A stretch of 64,000 nucleotides of DNA from Zophobihabitans entericus (GCF_011745665.1 NZ_CP050253.1:1029418-1093417), one strand, 5' to 3'. Shown: positions 50,371 to 61,420, numbered from the stretch's first letter. Notes: generated by a model from the sequence alone, not told the origin. Program-made: numbers and translations.

Positions 50371-50413
50371 AATATAGAAGAAATAGGTCTTATATTGTGA
50401 TATATATCACAAT
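50371..50413 (-). promoter_or_regulatory. CRP site and candidate srl promoter
   Basis: ATTGTGATATATATCACAAT (50394-50413) is a perfect CRP palindrome (TGTGA-N6-TCACA). On the reverse strand TATATT (50376-50371) would be a -10 whose start near 50363-50364 places the CRP centre at about -40, a class II geometry. On the forward strand the same site is about 68 bp upstream of a start expected from TATAAT at 50460-50465, so it may also serve yciT. Confidence 0.65.
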
Positions 50414-50505
50414 TTTTAGGAGATAACAGGATAAGAATTTTTCTCCGGGAAAATTTAGTTATAATGTAAATAGTGTCCATAAAAATGTATATAAATTGCT
50501 TAATT

Positions 50506-51258
50506 ATGATGAAACTAAACCAACGGCAACAAAATATCTTACAACTATTAAATCGTCAGGGGAAAGTCAGTGTTGCAGAGCTGGCAGAAAAAACAGCTGT
50601 TTCTGTGGTCACTATTCGCCATGATCTGACCTTACTGGAGCAGGAGAACTACCTGAAGCGGGAACACGGCTTTGCAGTGTTACTTGATATTGATAATGTT
50701 GATGATCGTTTGCGAGTTAATTTTACTCAAAAGCAAGCTTTGGCTCAGTTAGCCGCAACCTTAATTGAACCAGGTGATACCATTTTTATTGAAGGTGGTA
50801 GTTCAAATGCACTGCTGGCCAGAGTACTTGCCAGACAATCTGATCTGACGATTATTACCGCGAATCTTTATATTGCTTCGTTACTTAAAAACTCACCAGT
50901 GGAGGTGATTTTACTGGGTGGACTACTGCAATCAAAAAGTGAGAATGTGGTTGGTCCATTGACTAAACAATTGATTAAGCAGATTCATTTTAATAAAGCG
51001 TTTATCGGTATTGATGGTTTTCATGCTGAATATGGATTTACTGGTCGGGATATGATGAGAGCTGAAGTGATTGATACCGTGCTTGAAAAGAATGCAGAAA
51101 ATATCATCATTTCTGAGTCATCAAAATTTGGTAAGATTTATCCTTATAGTTTGCAGGCAGCAGGGTTTATCAAAAAAATTGTCACTGATAATAAAATAAC
51201 TCCGGAACAGGAAGCACAGTTTAAGCGATTACATATTGAGATGTTGAAATTAGATTGA
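50506..51258 (+). CDS. yciT: DeoR-family regulator YciT
   Basis: I start at the MMKLNQRQQ ATG pair (50506/50509); the GTG at 50473 would add a non-conserved extension, though no clear Shine-Dalgarno is visible. The ~250-residue product has a DeoR winged helix (VSVAELAEKTAVSVVTIRHDL) and sensor domain (DTIFIEGGSSNALLARVL, GIDGFHAEYGFTGRDMMRAEV), which align from memory with E. coli YciT, a regulator linked to osmolarity. It is divergent from srlA and could share the CRP site. Confidence 0.82.
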   Translation: MMKLNQRQQNILQLLNRQGKVSVAELAEKTAVSVVTIRHDLTLLEQENYLKREHGFAVLLDIDNVDDRLRVNFTQKQALAQLAATLIEPGDTIFIEGGSSNALLARVLARQSDLTIITANLYIASLLKNSPVEVILLGGLLQSKSENVVGPLTKQLIKQIHFNKAFIGIDGFHAEYGFTGRDMMRAEVIDTVLEKNAENIIISESSKFGKIYPYSLQAAGFIKKIVTDNKITPEQEAQFKRLHIEMLKLD

Positions 51259-51314
51259 TTGCTTAAGTAAATTAAAGAGTTTTATAACTATTTGATTAAT
51301 AAAGAAAAATAATA

Positions 51315-51346
51315 AAGTTGAGTATATTTTGCAATATACCCAACTT
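51315..51346. terminator. Terminator between yciT and gor
   Basis: A hairpin with stem AAGTTG-A-GTATATT / AATATAC-C-CAACTT (one mismatch, 4-nt loop) lies between the converging genes. On the reverse strand it is followed by a T-rich run, so it serves gor best. Confidence 0.6.
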
Positions 51347-51354
51347 AAGACTGA

Positions 51355-52719
51355 TTAATAGATTGGGTTTCTCATAGTAACGAACTCTTCTGCCGCAGTT
51401 GGGTGAATTGCGATCGTATTATCAAAGTCTTGTTTAGTCGCGCCCATTTTAAGTGCCACGGCAAAACCTTGCAGAATTTCATCCATACCGTAACCAATCC
51501 CGTGAATCCCGACAATTTTTTGTTCCGGTCCAACACAAACTAGTTTCATACGACATGGCTGACGATGTTTTGTCACTGCAGTATACATAGCGGTAAATGT
51601 TGATTGGTAAACTTTTAAGTTTTCTTTTCCATAAGCTTTAATTGCTTCTGGTTCAGTTAATCCAACAGTACCAATTGGTGGATGGGTAAATACCACAGTT
51701 GGGATATTACTATAGTCTAAATGTTCATCTGGTTTATTGTTAAATAAACGCTCAGCTAAACGACGACCAGCGGCAACAGCAACCGGAGTCAGAGCAGCTG
51801 CTTCTGTATCATCACCTACGGAGTAGATACCCGGAACGTCAGTATTTTGGTATTTATCTACTGCGATGAATCCATATTTATTAGGAATGATCCCCGCAGA
51901 TGCCAGATTTAATCCTGCTGTAGCTGGCTCACGACCAATTGCCCAAATTAGACAATCAACAGTGTAATGTTCACCATTTTCAAGATGCAGAGTTAAAGAA
52001 CCATCACTGTTTTTCTCAACTGATTTTGGTGTTGAGTGATTATGCAGATGTTGTCCTTCAGCTTTGATGATTTCAACTAAAGTATCAATAAGCAGCGGAT
52101 CAAAAGTACGGATTGGCGTTTCTTTACGCACAAACTGATGAGTTTCAGCACCCAGTGAATGCAGGACGCCAGCAATTTCACAAGCGATATAACCAGCACC
52201 AACAACCGCTACGCGTTTTGGTAATGCTTGTAATTCAAAGAATCCATCAGAAGTAATACCGTATTCAGCACCCGGCACATCAGGAATCACCGGTTTACCC
52301 CCAACAGCAATTAAAATATGATCTGCTGTGTAGTGTTCGCCATTAACTTCAATGGTATTTTTGTTAACAAATTTAGCGTAACCCTGAATAACATCAACGT
52401 TATTATTAGTCAGAACACGATCATAAGATTGATGTACGCGATCGATATAAGCACTACGGCTTTCAAGCAATTTTTGCCAGTTAAAGTTATTGATTGTGGT
52501 ATCAAAACCATAGTCCGGGCCGTAATTTTTAATCGCTTCTGAGACTTGTGCAGCGTACCACATAATTTTTTTCGGTACGCAGCCGACGTTGACACATGTT
52601 CCACCTAACAGTTTTGCTTCAACGATAGCACATTTTTTACCATAAGAAGCTGCACGGTTAATAGAAGCAATACCACCACTGCCACCACCAATTGAGATGT
52701 AATCATAATGTTTAGTCAT
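51355..52719 (-). CDS. gor: Glutathione reductase
   Basis: NADPH-dependent FAD flavoenzyme that regenerates GSH. The 454-residue protein has the FAD fold [13 protein letters not shown], the redox pair in [13 protein letters not shown], an NADPH-binding [15 protein letters not shown] and the C-terminal catalytic IHPTAAEE. Lengths and motifs match E. coli Gor (450). It sits beside rlmJ as in E. coli and supplies GSH for GrxB. Confidence 0.95.
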   Translation of the reverse strand: MTKHYDYISIGGGSGGIASINRAASYGKKCAIVEAKLLGGTCVNVGCVPKKIMWYAAQVSEAIKNYGPDYGFDTTINNFNWQKLLESRSAYIDRVHQSYDRVLTNNNVDVIQGYAKFVNKNTIEVNGEHYTADHILIAVGGKPVIPDVPGAEYGITSDGFFELQALPKRVAVVGAGYIACEIAGVLHSLGAETHQFVRKETPIRTFDPLLIDTLVEIIKAEGQHLHNHSTPKSVEKNSDGSLTLHLENGEHYTVDCLIWAIGREPATAGLNLASAGIIPNKYGFIAVDKYQNTDVPGIYSVGDDTEAAALTPVAVAAGRRLAERLFNNKPDEHLDYSNIPTVVFTHPPIGTVGLTEPEAIKAYGKENLKVYQSTFTAMYTAVTKHRQPCRMKLVCVGPEQKIVGIHGIGYGMDEILQGFAVALKMGATKQDFDNTIAIHPTAAEEFVTMRNPIY

Positions 52720-52843
52720 TTTATTTCCTCAGAAGAGCTGAAAATTGAAAGGCTGTAGCTTGTCATAAACAGCCTGATAATAAAAGAGGTAAATAGAAAA
52801 TTCTGTAATAAGTAATATCTATTAAAAACTAACTATTAATTAG

Positions 52844-53686
52844 TTATTCGCCGACCAATTGCTCTATGGTGTATCCACCAATTCCTTCCGGCACGAGTTT
52901 ATTATGTAGCCATGGCATAATTTCTTTCATTTGTGACTCCAGTTTCCATGGCGGATTAATCACAATCATACCTGAAGCAGTCATGCCTTTTTGAGTATTA
53001 TCTGGTTTTACTGCCAGCTCAATTTGTAAAATTCGTTTGATTCCTGTTTCAATTAACGCTTTGATCATTCTTTGAGTTTGAGCTCTTGAAACCACCGGGT
53101 ACCAAAGCAGGTAAGTTCCGGTTGCAAAACGCTTATAGCCTTCATGAATGGCTTTTACAACAATTTGGTAATCATCTTTTAATTCATAAGAAGGGTCTAA
53201 TAGGATAATCCCGCGGCGTGAGAGTGGGGGAAGCTGAGATTTGAGTTGATGATAGCCATCTTCCCGGAGCACTTTAGCACGTTTATCTTTTAAGAACTCA
53301 TGACGCAGTAGCGAATAATCAGCAGTATGTAACTCGGTTAAATGAATTTTATCGTGTTCGCGTAGTAGTTGTTTAGCAATTAAAGGAGAGCCGGGATAAT
53401 ATTTAAGGTTGCCACTATAGTTATAGTGTTTTAAGACTGAGAAGTAAGATGAGAGCTCTGCAGGAAGAGATTCCTGTAGCCAGATTCGCTCAATACCAGA
53501 GTGATACTCACCGGTTTTTTCTGCATGTTCACTTTGTAGTAAATAACGCCCTGCACCTGAATGTGTATCAAGATACAGGAATGGTTTATCCTTCTCTTTA
53601 TAGGCGTCGACACAGAGTGATAAAACGATGTGTTTTAAAACATCAGCATGATTTCCAGCGTGAAAACTATGGCGGTAACTTAACAT
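52844..53686 (-). CDS. rlmJ: 23S rRNA (adenine(2030)-N6)-methyltransferase RlmJ
   Basis: SAM-dependent m6A methylation of 23S A2030. The 280-residue protein starts LSYRHSFHAGNHADVLKH, has the SAM motif LDTHSGAGRY and the adenine-methylase motif LLDPSYE (DPPY-like). Its ATG abuts the stop of the preceding gene (TAAATG), so the two are translationally coupled. Confidence 0.93.
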   Translation of the reverse strand: MLSYRHSFHAGNHADVLKHIVLSLCVDAYKEKDKPFLYLDTHSGAGRYLLQSEHAEKTGEYHSGIERIWLQESLPAELSSYFSVLKHYNYSGNLKYYPGSPLIAKQLLREHDKIHLTELHTADYSLLRHEFLKDKRAKVLREDGYHQLKSQLPPLSRRGIILLDPSYELKDDYQIVVKAIHEGYKRFATGTYLLWYPVVSRAQTQRMIKALIETGIKRILQIELAVKPDNTQKGMTASGMIVINPPWKLESQMKEIMPWLHNKLVPEGIGGYTIEQLVGE

Positions 53687-54304
53687 TTAATCTTTTGCCT
53701 TTTCTTCTTTTTCATTTCGTTGTAAATAAAATACTACAAAGGCGATAGAAAGTAGACAAGGAATTTCTAAAAGTTCTTCAATTAGGTCCTGACGAGCAGG
53801 GTCTGATAGTAGTAAATCGTAGCCTATGCGATGATGTTCAATCTGATCTGACAAGCCTAAGAATATGAATGCAAATAAAATATACCAAAATGGTATTTTC
53901 TCATATTTATAGCGACGAACAATTTCTCTTCTAATTGCCGGAAAAAGAAATCCCAGTACAACAGGCGTAAAGAACACAATAGAAATTATTCTAAAATAAA
54001 TTTTTGGTACTTCAGGAAAGAAATCTCTGCCCCAGCTAATGCCTCTGCCAAAAAGTAAGAACCACCAAAACATTGTCCAAAGCCAAAACTGATATTTATC
54101 TGATTTGTAAGGATATCTTTTTAAATAGAAATAGGTATAAATTGTCATGAAGAGAAGCATAAGAGACTGAGTATGCTCAACGACTTTAACTGCGGATTCA
54201 GAATAAAATGGAATTAAATAGTTTCCTGAAAAAAATAAGATAGCGGCGATAATGAGTGTATAGCTAGCTTCTTTATAGAAATGAAAATCAATTCTAGGCA
54301 TCAT
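53687..54304 (-). CDS. Unrecognised multi-helix membrane protein between sprT and rlmJ
   Basis: I do not recognise this 205-residue protein. It has about six membrane helices (for example TLIIAAILFFSGNYLIPF, FWLWTMFWWFLLFGRG, IISIVFFTPVVLGFLFP, IPFWYILFAFIFLGL), a conserved-looking SDQIEHHRIGYD after helix 5, and a charged C-terminus (RNEKEEKAKD). Its ATG overlaps the sprT stop by 4 bp and its stop touches the rlmJ ATG, so the three genes form a tightly coupled operon. The HH in the loop could bind metal, but that is speculation. Confidence 0.75.
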   Translation of the reverse strand: MMPRIDFHFYKEASYTLIIAAILFFSGNYLIPFYSESAVKVVEHTQSLMLLFMTIYTYFYLKRYPYKSDKYQFWLWTMFWWFLLFGRGISWGRDFFPEVPKIYFRIISIVFFTPVVLGFLFPAIRREIVRRYKYEKIPFWYILFAFIFLGLSDQIEHHRIGYDLLLSDPARQDLIEELLEIPCLLSIAFVVFYLQRNEKEEKAKD

Positions 54305-54828
54305 AAAGGCGTCTCTGAATTAGTTATTATTGGTTGTAATAAATTACCGCAATTTTTGCAAACATATTTTATATGTGTTTGTAAAATTTTGTTGTGCCTT
54401 TTGGTGCTAAGTAGGTGAATTTGACATGGACAACGATATTCATAGGTGTTTTTTTGTACACTTCGAACTGAAAAATTATGCGTCCGTTGTGGGTTGATTT
54501 GCAGGATGTCATTCATCATCCATTTCCACTCTTTTCCATGAGGGGGAACCTTACCAAAATGCTTGAAGGTCAGTAAATGAGCTAATTCATGTGGGATCAC
54601 TTCGTCAATGAAAGTCTGTTCATTTTCAATCAATAAAATAGAATTAATCTGTATCAGCCAGTCCGTTAAATGTGCACTACCGGCAATAGTTCCCTTTTTC
54701 CGGTAGACAACTTTTGGCTCCGGATAGTCTGTATTTAATTTTTCATTGGCAACAGCCAGATGAGTTCTTAATGAAAGAAGTGTCTGCTGTTGTAAACGAA
54801 TAGGAACGTGAATTCTGGATATAGACAT
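54301..54828 (-). CDS. sprT: SprT-family zinc metalloprotease-like protein
   Basis: A 175-residue SprT protein with the zinc-binding HELAH (HELAHLLTFKHFGK, ~79-92) and a C-terminal zinc ribbon (YRCPCQIHLL ... KYVCKNCG). It starts the coupled operon and lies 53 bp from the metK stop. Neighbouring metK recalls the E. coli metK-galP-sprT order. The molecular substrate in bacteria is unknown. Confidence 0.88.
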   Translation of the reverse strand: MSISRIHVPIRLQQQTLLSLRTHLAVANEKLNTDYPEPKVVYRKKGTIAGSAHLTDWLIQINSILLIENEQTFIDEVIPHELAHLLTFKHFGKVPPHGKEWKWMMNDILQINPQRTHNFSVRSVQKNTYEYRCPCQIHLLSTKRHNKILQTHIKYVCKNCGNLLQPIITNSETPL

Positions 54829-54848
54829 AAATGATATAACGTATTGTA

Positions 54849-54875
54849 AAAAGAGGTGTAAATTACACCTCTTTT
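54849..54875 (-). terminator. Terminator of metK
   Basis: A stem of at least 11 bp, AAAAGAGGTGT / ACACCTCTTTT with a 5-nt loop, lies 5 bp past the metK stop and ends in T on the reverse strand. Confidence 0.75.
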
Positions 54876-54880
54876 AGTAT

Positions 54881-56035
54881 TTATTTCAGACCTGCTGATT
54901 CCCTGAGCATTTCTGCTTTATCAGTTTTTTCCCATGGGAAAATATCTCGTCCAAAGTGACCATAAGTAGCCGTTTTTAAATAGATAGGGCGGATTAAATC
55001 TAACATTTTAATTAATCCGTAAGGACGTAAATCAAAGTGTTCTCTGATAATTGCCTGTATTTTTTCCAGTGCTACTTTTTCTGTACCAAACGTTTCTACC
55101 ATAATCGATGTTGGTTCTGCCACACCAATAGCATAAGAAAGTTGTAATTCACAGCGATCAGCAAGTCCTGCGGCAACAATATTTTTGGCTACATAACGTG
55201 CTGCGTAGGCTGCTGAGCGATCGACTTTAGATGGATCTTTACCTGAGAAAGCACCACCACCATGACGCGCAGCACCACCATAGGTATCAACAATGATTTT
55301 ACGACCGGTTAAGCCACAGTCACCCATAGGACCACCAATGACAAAGCGTCCAGTTGGGTTGATAAAGTATTTAGTTTTTGAACTCAGCCATTCTTTTGGC
55401 AGAATCGGTTTAATGATTTCTTCCATCACACCTTCGTGGAGAGCATTTTGTTCAATATATTCAGCATGTTGGGTGGAAAGAACAACTGCGTCAATACCTT
55501 TAATTTGGCCATTTTCGTATTGGAATGTAACTTGACTCTTTGCATCCGGGCGTAACCAAGGTAAAGTGCCATTTTTACGGACTTCAGCCTGACGTTCCAT
55601 TAATCGGTGTGCGTAGGTAATTGCCGCCGGCATTAGAATCGGAGTTTCATTGGTTGCATAGCCAAACATGATTCCCTGATCGCCTGCACCTTGTTCTAAA
55701 GGATTTTTACGATCAACACCCTGATTAATATCCGGTGATTGTTTACCAATGGCATTTAATACAGCACAAGAACGGGCATCAAATCCCATATCTGAATGAG
55801 TATAGCCAATATCGCAAATTGTTTTACGAGTAATTTCTTCTACATCAACCCATGCCGAAGTGGTAATCTCACCACCCACTAACGCCATGCCTGTTTTAAC
55901 ATAAGTTTCACAAGCAACACGCGCTTTAGGATCTTGTGTCAGAATAGCATCCAGTACCGCATCAGAGATTTGGTCAGCGATTTTATCTGGATGTCCCTCA
56001 GAGACAGATTCAGAAGTGAAAAGATATGATGTCAT
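54881..56035 (-). CDS. metK: S-adenosylmethionine synthetase
   Basis: Makes SAM from methionine and ATP, feeding Pcm, RlmJ and other methylases. The 384-residue length equals E. coli MetK. Motifs include [25 protein letters not shown] and [20 protein letters not shown] MetJ-box pair 41-56 bp upstream of its ATG indicates repression by MetJ-SAM. Confidence 0.97.
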   Translation of the reverse strand: MTSYLFTSESVSEGHPDKIADQISDAVLDAILTQDPKARVACETYVKTGMALVGGEITTSAWVDVEEITRKTICDIGYTHSDMGFDARSCAVLNAIGKQSPDINQGVDRKNPLEQGAGDQGIMFGYATNETPILMPAAITYAHRLMERQAEVRKNGTLPWLRPDAKSQVTFQYENGQIKGIDAVVLSTQHAEYIEQNALHEGVMEEIIKPILPKEWLSSKTKYFINPTGRFVIGGPMGDCGLTGRKIIVDTYGGAARHGGGAFSGKDPSKVDRSAAYAARYVAKNIVAAGLADRCELQLSYAIGVAEPTSIMVETFGTEKVALEKIQAIIREHFDLRPYGLIKMLDLIRPIYLKTATYGHFGRDIFPWEKTDKAEMLRESAGLK

Positions 56036-56075
56036 TGTGTTACCTTTGATAAATATATGTTTTATGTAGCAGTAT

Positions 56076-56091
56076 TAACTTCTAGACGGCT
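56076..56091. promoter_or_regulatory. Putative MetJ operator of metK
   Basis: The tandem octamers TAACTTCT-AGACGGCT match the MetJ consensus AGACGTCT in 5/8 and 7/8 positions. On the reverse strand they lie within a promoter candidate, TTTAAA, a 16-bp spacer, TAATAC, just upstream of metK. Confidence 0.55.
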
Positions 56092-56214
56092 ATTTTAAAG
56101 GACTCTTAGTCATAATTCCAGTACTTCATGGAGAATAAATATTTTCTTTTATTAATTAGATTGTTAGTCGATTTTCTTTTTCTCTTGTTTGAGTAGATAA
56201 CGATATTCTATTTT

Positions 56215-56250
56215 AGACGTCTAGACTTCTTGTTTGATTAACGTTAATAT
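56215..56250 (+). promoter_or_regulatory. btuB promoter overlapped by tandem MetJ boxes
   Basis: AGACGTCT-AGACTTCT (56215-56230) is a perfect MetJ box followed by a 7/8 one. It overlaps a -35, TAGACT (56222-56227), set 17 bp from the -10 TAATAT (56245-56250). Transcription would start near 56257, directly before the cobalamin riboswitch. Confidence 0.6.
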
Positions 56251-56415
56251 GCAGCCGTTTGGTAAATCTTTTTGATTATTAAAAGGGAATCTGGTGTAAA
56301 TCCAGAACTGACGCGCAGCGGTAAAGAGTTTAAACGCAGCATTATGACACTGCTTTTGTGGGAAGTCGCTGTTTAATATAGCTCTGAGTCCGAAGACCTG
56401 CCAACATCACGTCGC
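56251..56415 (+). promoter_or_regulatory. Cobalamin riboswitch of btuB
   Basis: The leader has the B12-box architecture: AAAAGGGAATCTGGTGTAAA with a CCAGA return, ACTGACGCGCAGCGGTAA, GACACTGC, GGGAAG and the closing GAGTCCGAAGACCTGCCAAC. These are the conserved adenosylcobalamin-aptamer segments in the usual order and spacing, and the downstream gene is btuB. Confidence 0.92.
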
Positions 56416-56456
56416 ATATTGATATTTGTCGCGCAATTCAAATATCCTTAGTTGCG

Positions 56457-56481
56457 GCATCCATTTTAGTTATTAGGATGC
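56457..56481 (+). promoter_or_regulatory. Ribosome-binding-site-hiding hairpin (riboswitch expression platform)
   Basis: GCATCC (56457-56462) pairs perfectly with GGATGC (56476-56481), which covers most of the Shine-Dalgarno AGGA (56475-56478) used by the ATG at 56490. A second hairpin, GATATTTG / CAAATATC (56421-56446), lies between it and the aptamer. Control would be at translation, without a T-run terminator. Confidence 0.55.
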
Positions 56482-56489
56482 TAATTATA

Positions 56490-58310
56490 ATGAAAATTAG
56501 AAAGATAGTGACGCTAGCAGTGTTATCTGCCAGTGGCTTTGCTGTGCAAGCAGAAGTAACAGCCGATGAAACCTTAGTAATTACAGCTAACCGATATGAA
56601 CAACCCATCTCTACAGTACTGGCACCAATTAGTGTCGTAACTCGTGCTCAAATTGATCAGTGGCAGGTGCAGTCTGTTCCTGAAATTCTAAAGCGTTTAC
56701 CGGGAGTTAGTATAGGTAGTAATGGTGGAAGAGGCCAGTTAACGTCTGTTTTTATCAGAGGAACAGATAGCCGACATGTTCTTGTTTTAATTGATGGGAT
56801 CCGTATGGCATCTGCTGGCGTAACCGGCTCTATTGATTTTAGCCAGATTCCAGTCGCATTAATTCAGAAGATAGAATATATCCGTGGGCCATTTGCAGCG
56901 ACTTATGGTTCTGATGCTATTGGCGGTGTTATTAATATCATTACAGAATCAGATGAAGAAAAAGGTGAGATTAATGTAAGCTATGGATCTCATGCTTATC
57001 AGAACTATAACCTGGCAGTGCGCCATGCTATTTCTAATAGTACAAAAATAGCTGTTGCGGGTGGTTATGAATCTATTTCGGGTTATGATGTACATCCAAT
57101 TGTTGGCGAACCTGATAAAGATGGTTTTCGTAGTAAGTCATTTTGGGTTGGTATAAATAGCCAGTTTTCTGACGAAGCTTCAGGTTTTTTTAGAGGTTAT
57201 GGATATGCAAATAGTACTGAATATGATGGTAGTGCATATAGCCCAGAGAATGAACGACAATTGTATACACATAATTTTGATACAGGAATTCGCTTACAAA
57301 AGGGTGAAAACACAACTCAACTAATTGTCAGTTATCAGCGATACAAAGATTACAATTATGATAAAGATCTTGGCAAAAGCTCGGTTACACCAGTTGATAT
57401 TACTCAAAAAGGTATTCAGTTAGGTAATGTCTATCGTTTAGAACAAGGTGCAATTAGTGGTGGAGTTGATTTTTATCAGGAAGTTTCCGAACAAAATACG
57501 ACACAACAAGAGTATCACTCACGAACAAATACCGGACTTTATTTGACTGGTCAAAAGCAAATTAGTGATTTTATTCTAGAAGGTGCTGTAAGAGGGGATT
57601 ATAACCAACAATATGGCTGGCATGCCACATGGCAAGCAGCAGTTGACTGGCAATTTGTAGAGAATCATTCTGCTACCTTATCTTATGGTACAGCTTTTAG
57701 AGCTCCGTCATTTTACCAGTTATATAATATGGCATGGACAAGTGAAAACCTTGATCTGGATCCAGAGAAAAGCAGTCAATTTGAATTGGCTTTCTCCGGA
57801 AATTATGACCTGTTTAACTGGAGATTATCTGGTTACCTGAATAAAATCGATCGTATGATTGATATCGACCCAGTTACATGGGGACGCTACATCAATCTGG
57901 ATAAAGCAACCATAAAAGGTGTTGAGTTAAATGTTAATTTCGATACAGGTTTCTTGAGTCACAATATTACAGCCGAATATTTGGATGCCAGATATGATGG
58001 TGGTCAATATGACGGACGAATTTTAGCGAGAAGGCCACACAAAAGCCTGCAATATGCTTTAGATGCAAATTTAGATGCTTTACAGCTATCATTAATTTAT
58101 ACCTATAAAGGTAATCGTTTGGATAGTAATTATAGCAATGATGTTTTAGGTGGATATAGCCTGGTTGATATTGCTACGTCATATAAATTTGATTCTGGAT
58201 TGATTATTAGGGGAAAAATCTCTAATCTATTTGATAAGGATTACGAAACGGCTCTGACATATCCTAATGCAGGTCGTGAATACACAATGACTCTTTCTTA
58301 TGAATTCTAA
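56490..58310 (+). CDS. btuB: TonB-dependent vitamin B12 receptor BtuB
   Basis: Outer-membrane receptor for cobalamin. I chose the ATG at 56490 because AGGA lies 11 bp upstream and a proper signal peptide begins there (MKIRKIVTLAVLSASGFAVQ); the ATG at 56478 overlaps the Shine-Dalgarno. Next come the TonB box DETLVITA, the plug domain (~35-150; VFIRGTDSRHVLVLIDG, YGSDAIGGVINII) and a beta-barrel ending in the aromatic-rich GREYTMTLSYEF. It is in the E. coli order btuB-murI, overlapping murI by 11 bp. Confidence 0.95.
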   Translation: MKIRKIVTLAVLSASGFAVQAEVTADETLVITANRYEQPISTVLAPISVVTRAQIDQWQVQSVPEILKRLPGVSIGSNGGRGQLTSVFIRGTDSRHVLVLIDGIRMASAGVTGSIDFSQIPVALIQKIEYIRGPFAATYGSDAIGGVINIITESDEEKGEINVSYGSHAYQNYNLAVRHAISNSTKIAVAGGYESISGYDVHPIVGEPDKDGFRSKSFWVGINSQFSDEASGFFRGYGYANSTEYDGSAYSPENERQLYTHNFDTGIRLQKGENTTQLIVSYQRYKDYNYDKDLGKSSVTPVDITQKGIQLGNVYRLEQGAISGGVDFYQEVSEQNTTQQEYHSRTNTGLYLTGQKQISDFILEGAVRGDYNQQYGWHATWQAAVDWQFVENHSATLSYGTAFRAPSFYQLYNMAWTSENLDLDPEKSSQFELAFSGNYDLFNWRLSGYLNKIDRMIDIDPVTWGRYINLDKATIKGVELNVNFDTGFLSHNITAEYLDARYDGGQYDGRILARRPHKSLQYALDANLDALQLSLIYTYKGNRLDSNYSNDVLGGYSLVDIATSYKFDSGLIIRGKISNLFDKDYETALTYPNAGREYTMTLSYEF

Positions 58311-59124
58311 AAAAGCGATACCAACAGTTCTTGTTTTTGATTCAGGAATTGGTGGACTGAGTGTTTATAATGAGATCCGGCAGTTAATGCCGGATCTTCA
58401 CTATATTTATGCTTTTGATAATGAAGGCTTTCCTTATGGGGATAAACCTGAGGAGGTTATCATTGAGAGAGTTTGTCGTTTTGTTGAAAAAATTGACCAG
58501 CAATATCAATTAGATATAGCTGTTATCGCCTGTAATACGGCAAGTACTATATGTCTGCCTGCACTAAGAGAAAAATTTAAATTCCCAATTGTTGGTGTGG
58601 TACCGGCAATAAAACCAGCTACTCAACTGACAAAAAATAAATATATTGGACTTTTGGCTACCAAGGCAACAATTAATCGTGCTTATACTGCTGATTTAAT
58701 TAAACAATTTGCTGTCGATTGTCAGATAGAGTTATTAGGGTTGTCCGAGCTTGCCTGGATAGCAGAAGATAAGTTACAAGGCCAGACTGTTGATATTGAG
58801 CAGTTGAGAGAGCTTATGCAGCCATGGTTAACATTACCCGTTATTCCCGATACAATTATTTTGGGTTGTACTCATTATCCATTTATTAAAGATGAGCTAC
58901 AGCAGGTTTTTCCTGACTCTTTATTAATTGATTCTGGTGTGGCAATTGGTAGTCGGGTTGCTTTTTTATTAAAAGAACAACTGGATAATCTGACTGCAGA
59001 GTCACAGGTGGCAGATAATATTGCGATATCTTCACAAGATAACGCACGTCTTGAAAAATTAAAATTAATCTTCAAAGAATATAACTTACTGAATTTTAAA
59101 GTAATTAATATATTCTCTGATTAA
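58300..59124 (+). CDS. murI: Glutamate racemase MurI
   Basis: Makes D-glutamate for peptidoglycan. The 274-residue protein has both catalytic Cys motifs, ACNTAST and GCTHYPF, plus FDSGIGGLSV at the N-terminus and YGDKPEE. Its start overlaps the btuB end, and the rrn operon lies just downstream, as in E. coli (btuB-murI-rrnB). Confidence 0.95.
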   Translation: MNSKKAIPTVLVFDSGIGGLSVYNEIRQLMPDLHYIYAFDNEGFPYGDKPEEVIIERVCRFVEKIDQQYQLDIAVIACNTASTICLPALREKFKFPIVGVVPAIKPATQLTKNKYIGLLATKATINRAYTADLIKQFAVDCQIELLGLSELAWIAEDKLQGQTVDIEQLRELMQPWLTLPVIPDTIILGCTHYPFIKDELQQVFPDSLLIDSGVAIGSRVAFLLKEQLDNLTAESQVADNIAISSQDNARLEKLKLIFKEYNLLNFKVINIFSD

Positions 59125-59161
59125 ACCTTCTCCAGTTAAAACATTTTTAGCTAAATTATTC

Positions 59162-59281
59162 TTGCTAATAAAAATTAAATTCTTATAATGCCCGTCCACT
59201 GTCACCACATAAGGTGAGTGACAAGAAGGTGAAAAAGAAGGGTAAAATCCCCTTGACTAACCCCACAGAGTTGCGTAATAT
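59162..59281 (+). promoter_or_regulatory. Tandem rRNA promoters P1 and P2
   Basis: P1: TTGCTA (59162-59167), 16 bp, TATAAT (59184-59189), with an AT-rich stretch upstream as a possible UP element. P2: TTGACT (59253-59258), 17 bp, TAATAT (59276-59281). Both are followed by GC-rich discriminators. The rest of the leader to 59480 holds boxA and no gene. Confidence 0.8.
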
Positions 59282-59329
59282 ACGCAGCCCTTGGACAGCG
59301 AAAGTTGAGAAGACTTTGAATGCGCTGTC

Positions 59330-59342
59330 AGCTCTTTAAAAA
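59330..59342 (+). promoter_or_regulatory. boxA antitermination site in the rRNA leader
   Basis: AGCTCTTTAAAAA resembles the rrn boxA consensus (TGCTCTTTAACA) and lies at the usual position between P2 and the 16S gene. Confidence 0.65.
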
Positions 59343-59480
59343 CTTGAACAGACAATCTGTGTGGGCACTTACAGGACGAAAAAATATAGTCTACGGACTT
59401 AAAAATTAAGTCTTGATGAGTGACACAAAAGATTCATTTGAAATGAAATTTATGTCAACATTCATTGAGCATCAAACTTT

Positions 59481-61019
<1,539 letters not shown>

Positions 61020-61085
61020 CTACGAGTTTCTGTAAGTGTTCACACAGATTGTTTGTTTAACAGAAGAAAGAGAAATCACTTTATT

Positions 61086-61162
<77 letters not shown>

Positions 61163-61258
61163 ATTCCATTTATCCCTGGTGGTTAAGTGAATTGGAGATG
61201 CAACGCGACAACATAAAAGCGAACGCAATAACAGTAAAGTGACAAACTGACGTGAAAA

Positions 61259-61334
61259 GGGGCTATAGCTCAGCTGGGAGAGCGCCTGCCTTGCACGCAG
61301 GAGGCCAGCGGTTCGATCCCGCTTAGCTCCACCA
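61259..61334 (+). tRNA. alaT: tRNA-Ala (anticodon TGC)
   Basis: 76 nt with encoded CCA; acceptor GGGGCTA/TAGCTCC with one G-T pair and anticodon TGC in CCTTGCACG. The Ile-Ala pair in the 16S-23S spacer is standard, but differs from the single tRNA-Glu at the E. coli locus in this position. Confidence 0.97.
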
Positions 61335-61420
61335 TCCATTTCCGTTTTTATCTCTCTTTCAAACTTATCTCAAAGCACATTATGCATGAATAAAGATGTA
61401 TGAGTGTGTTATGAGATAAT

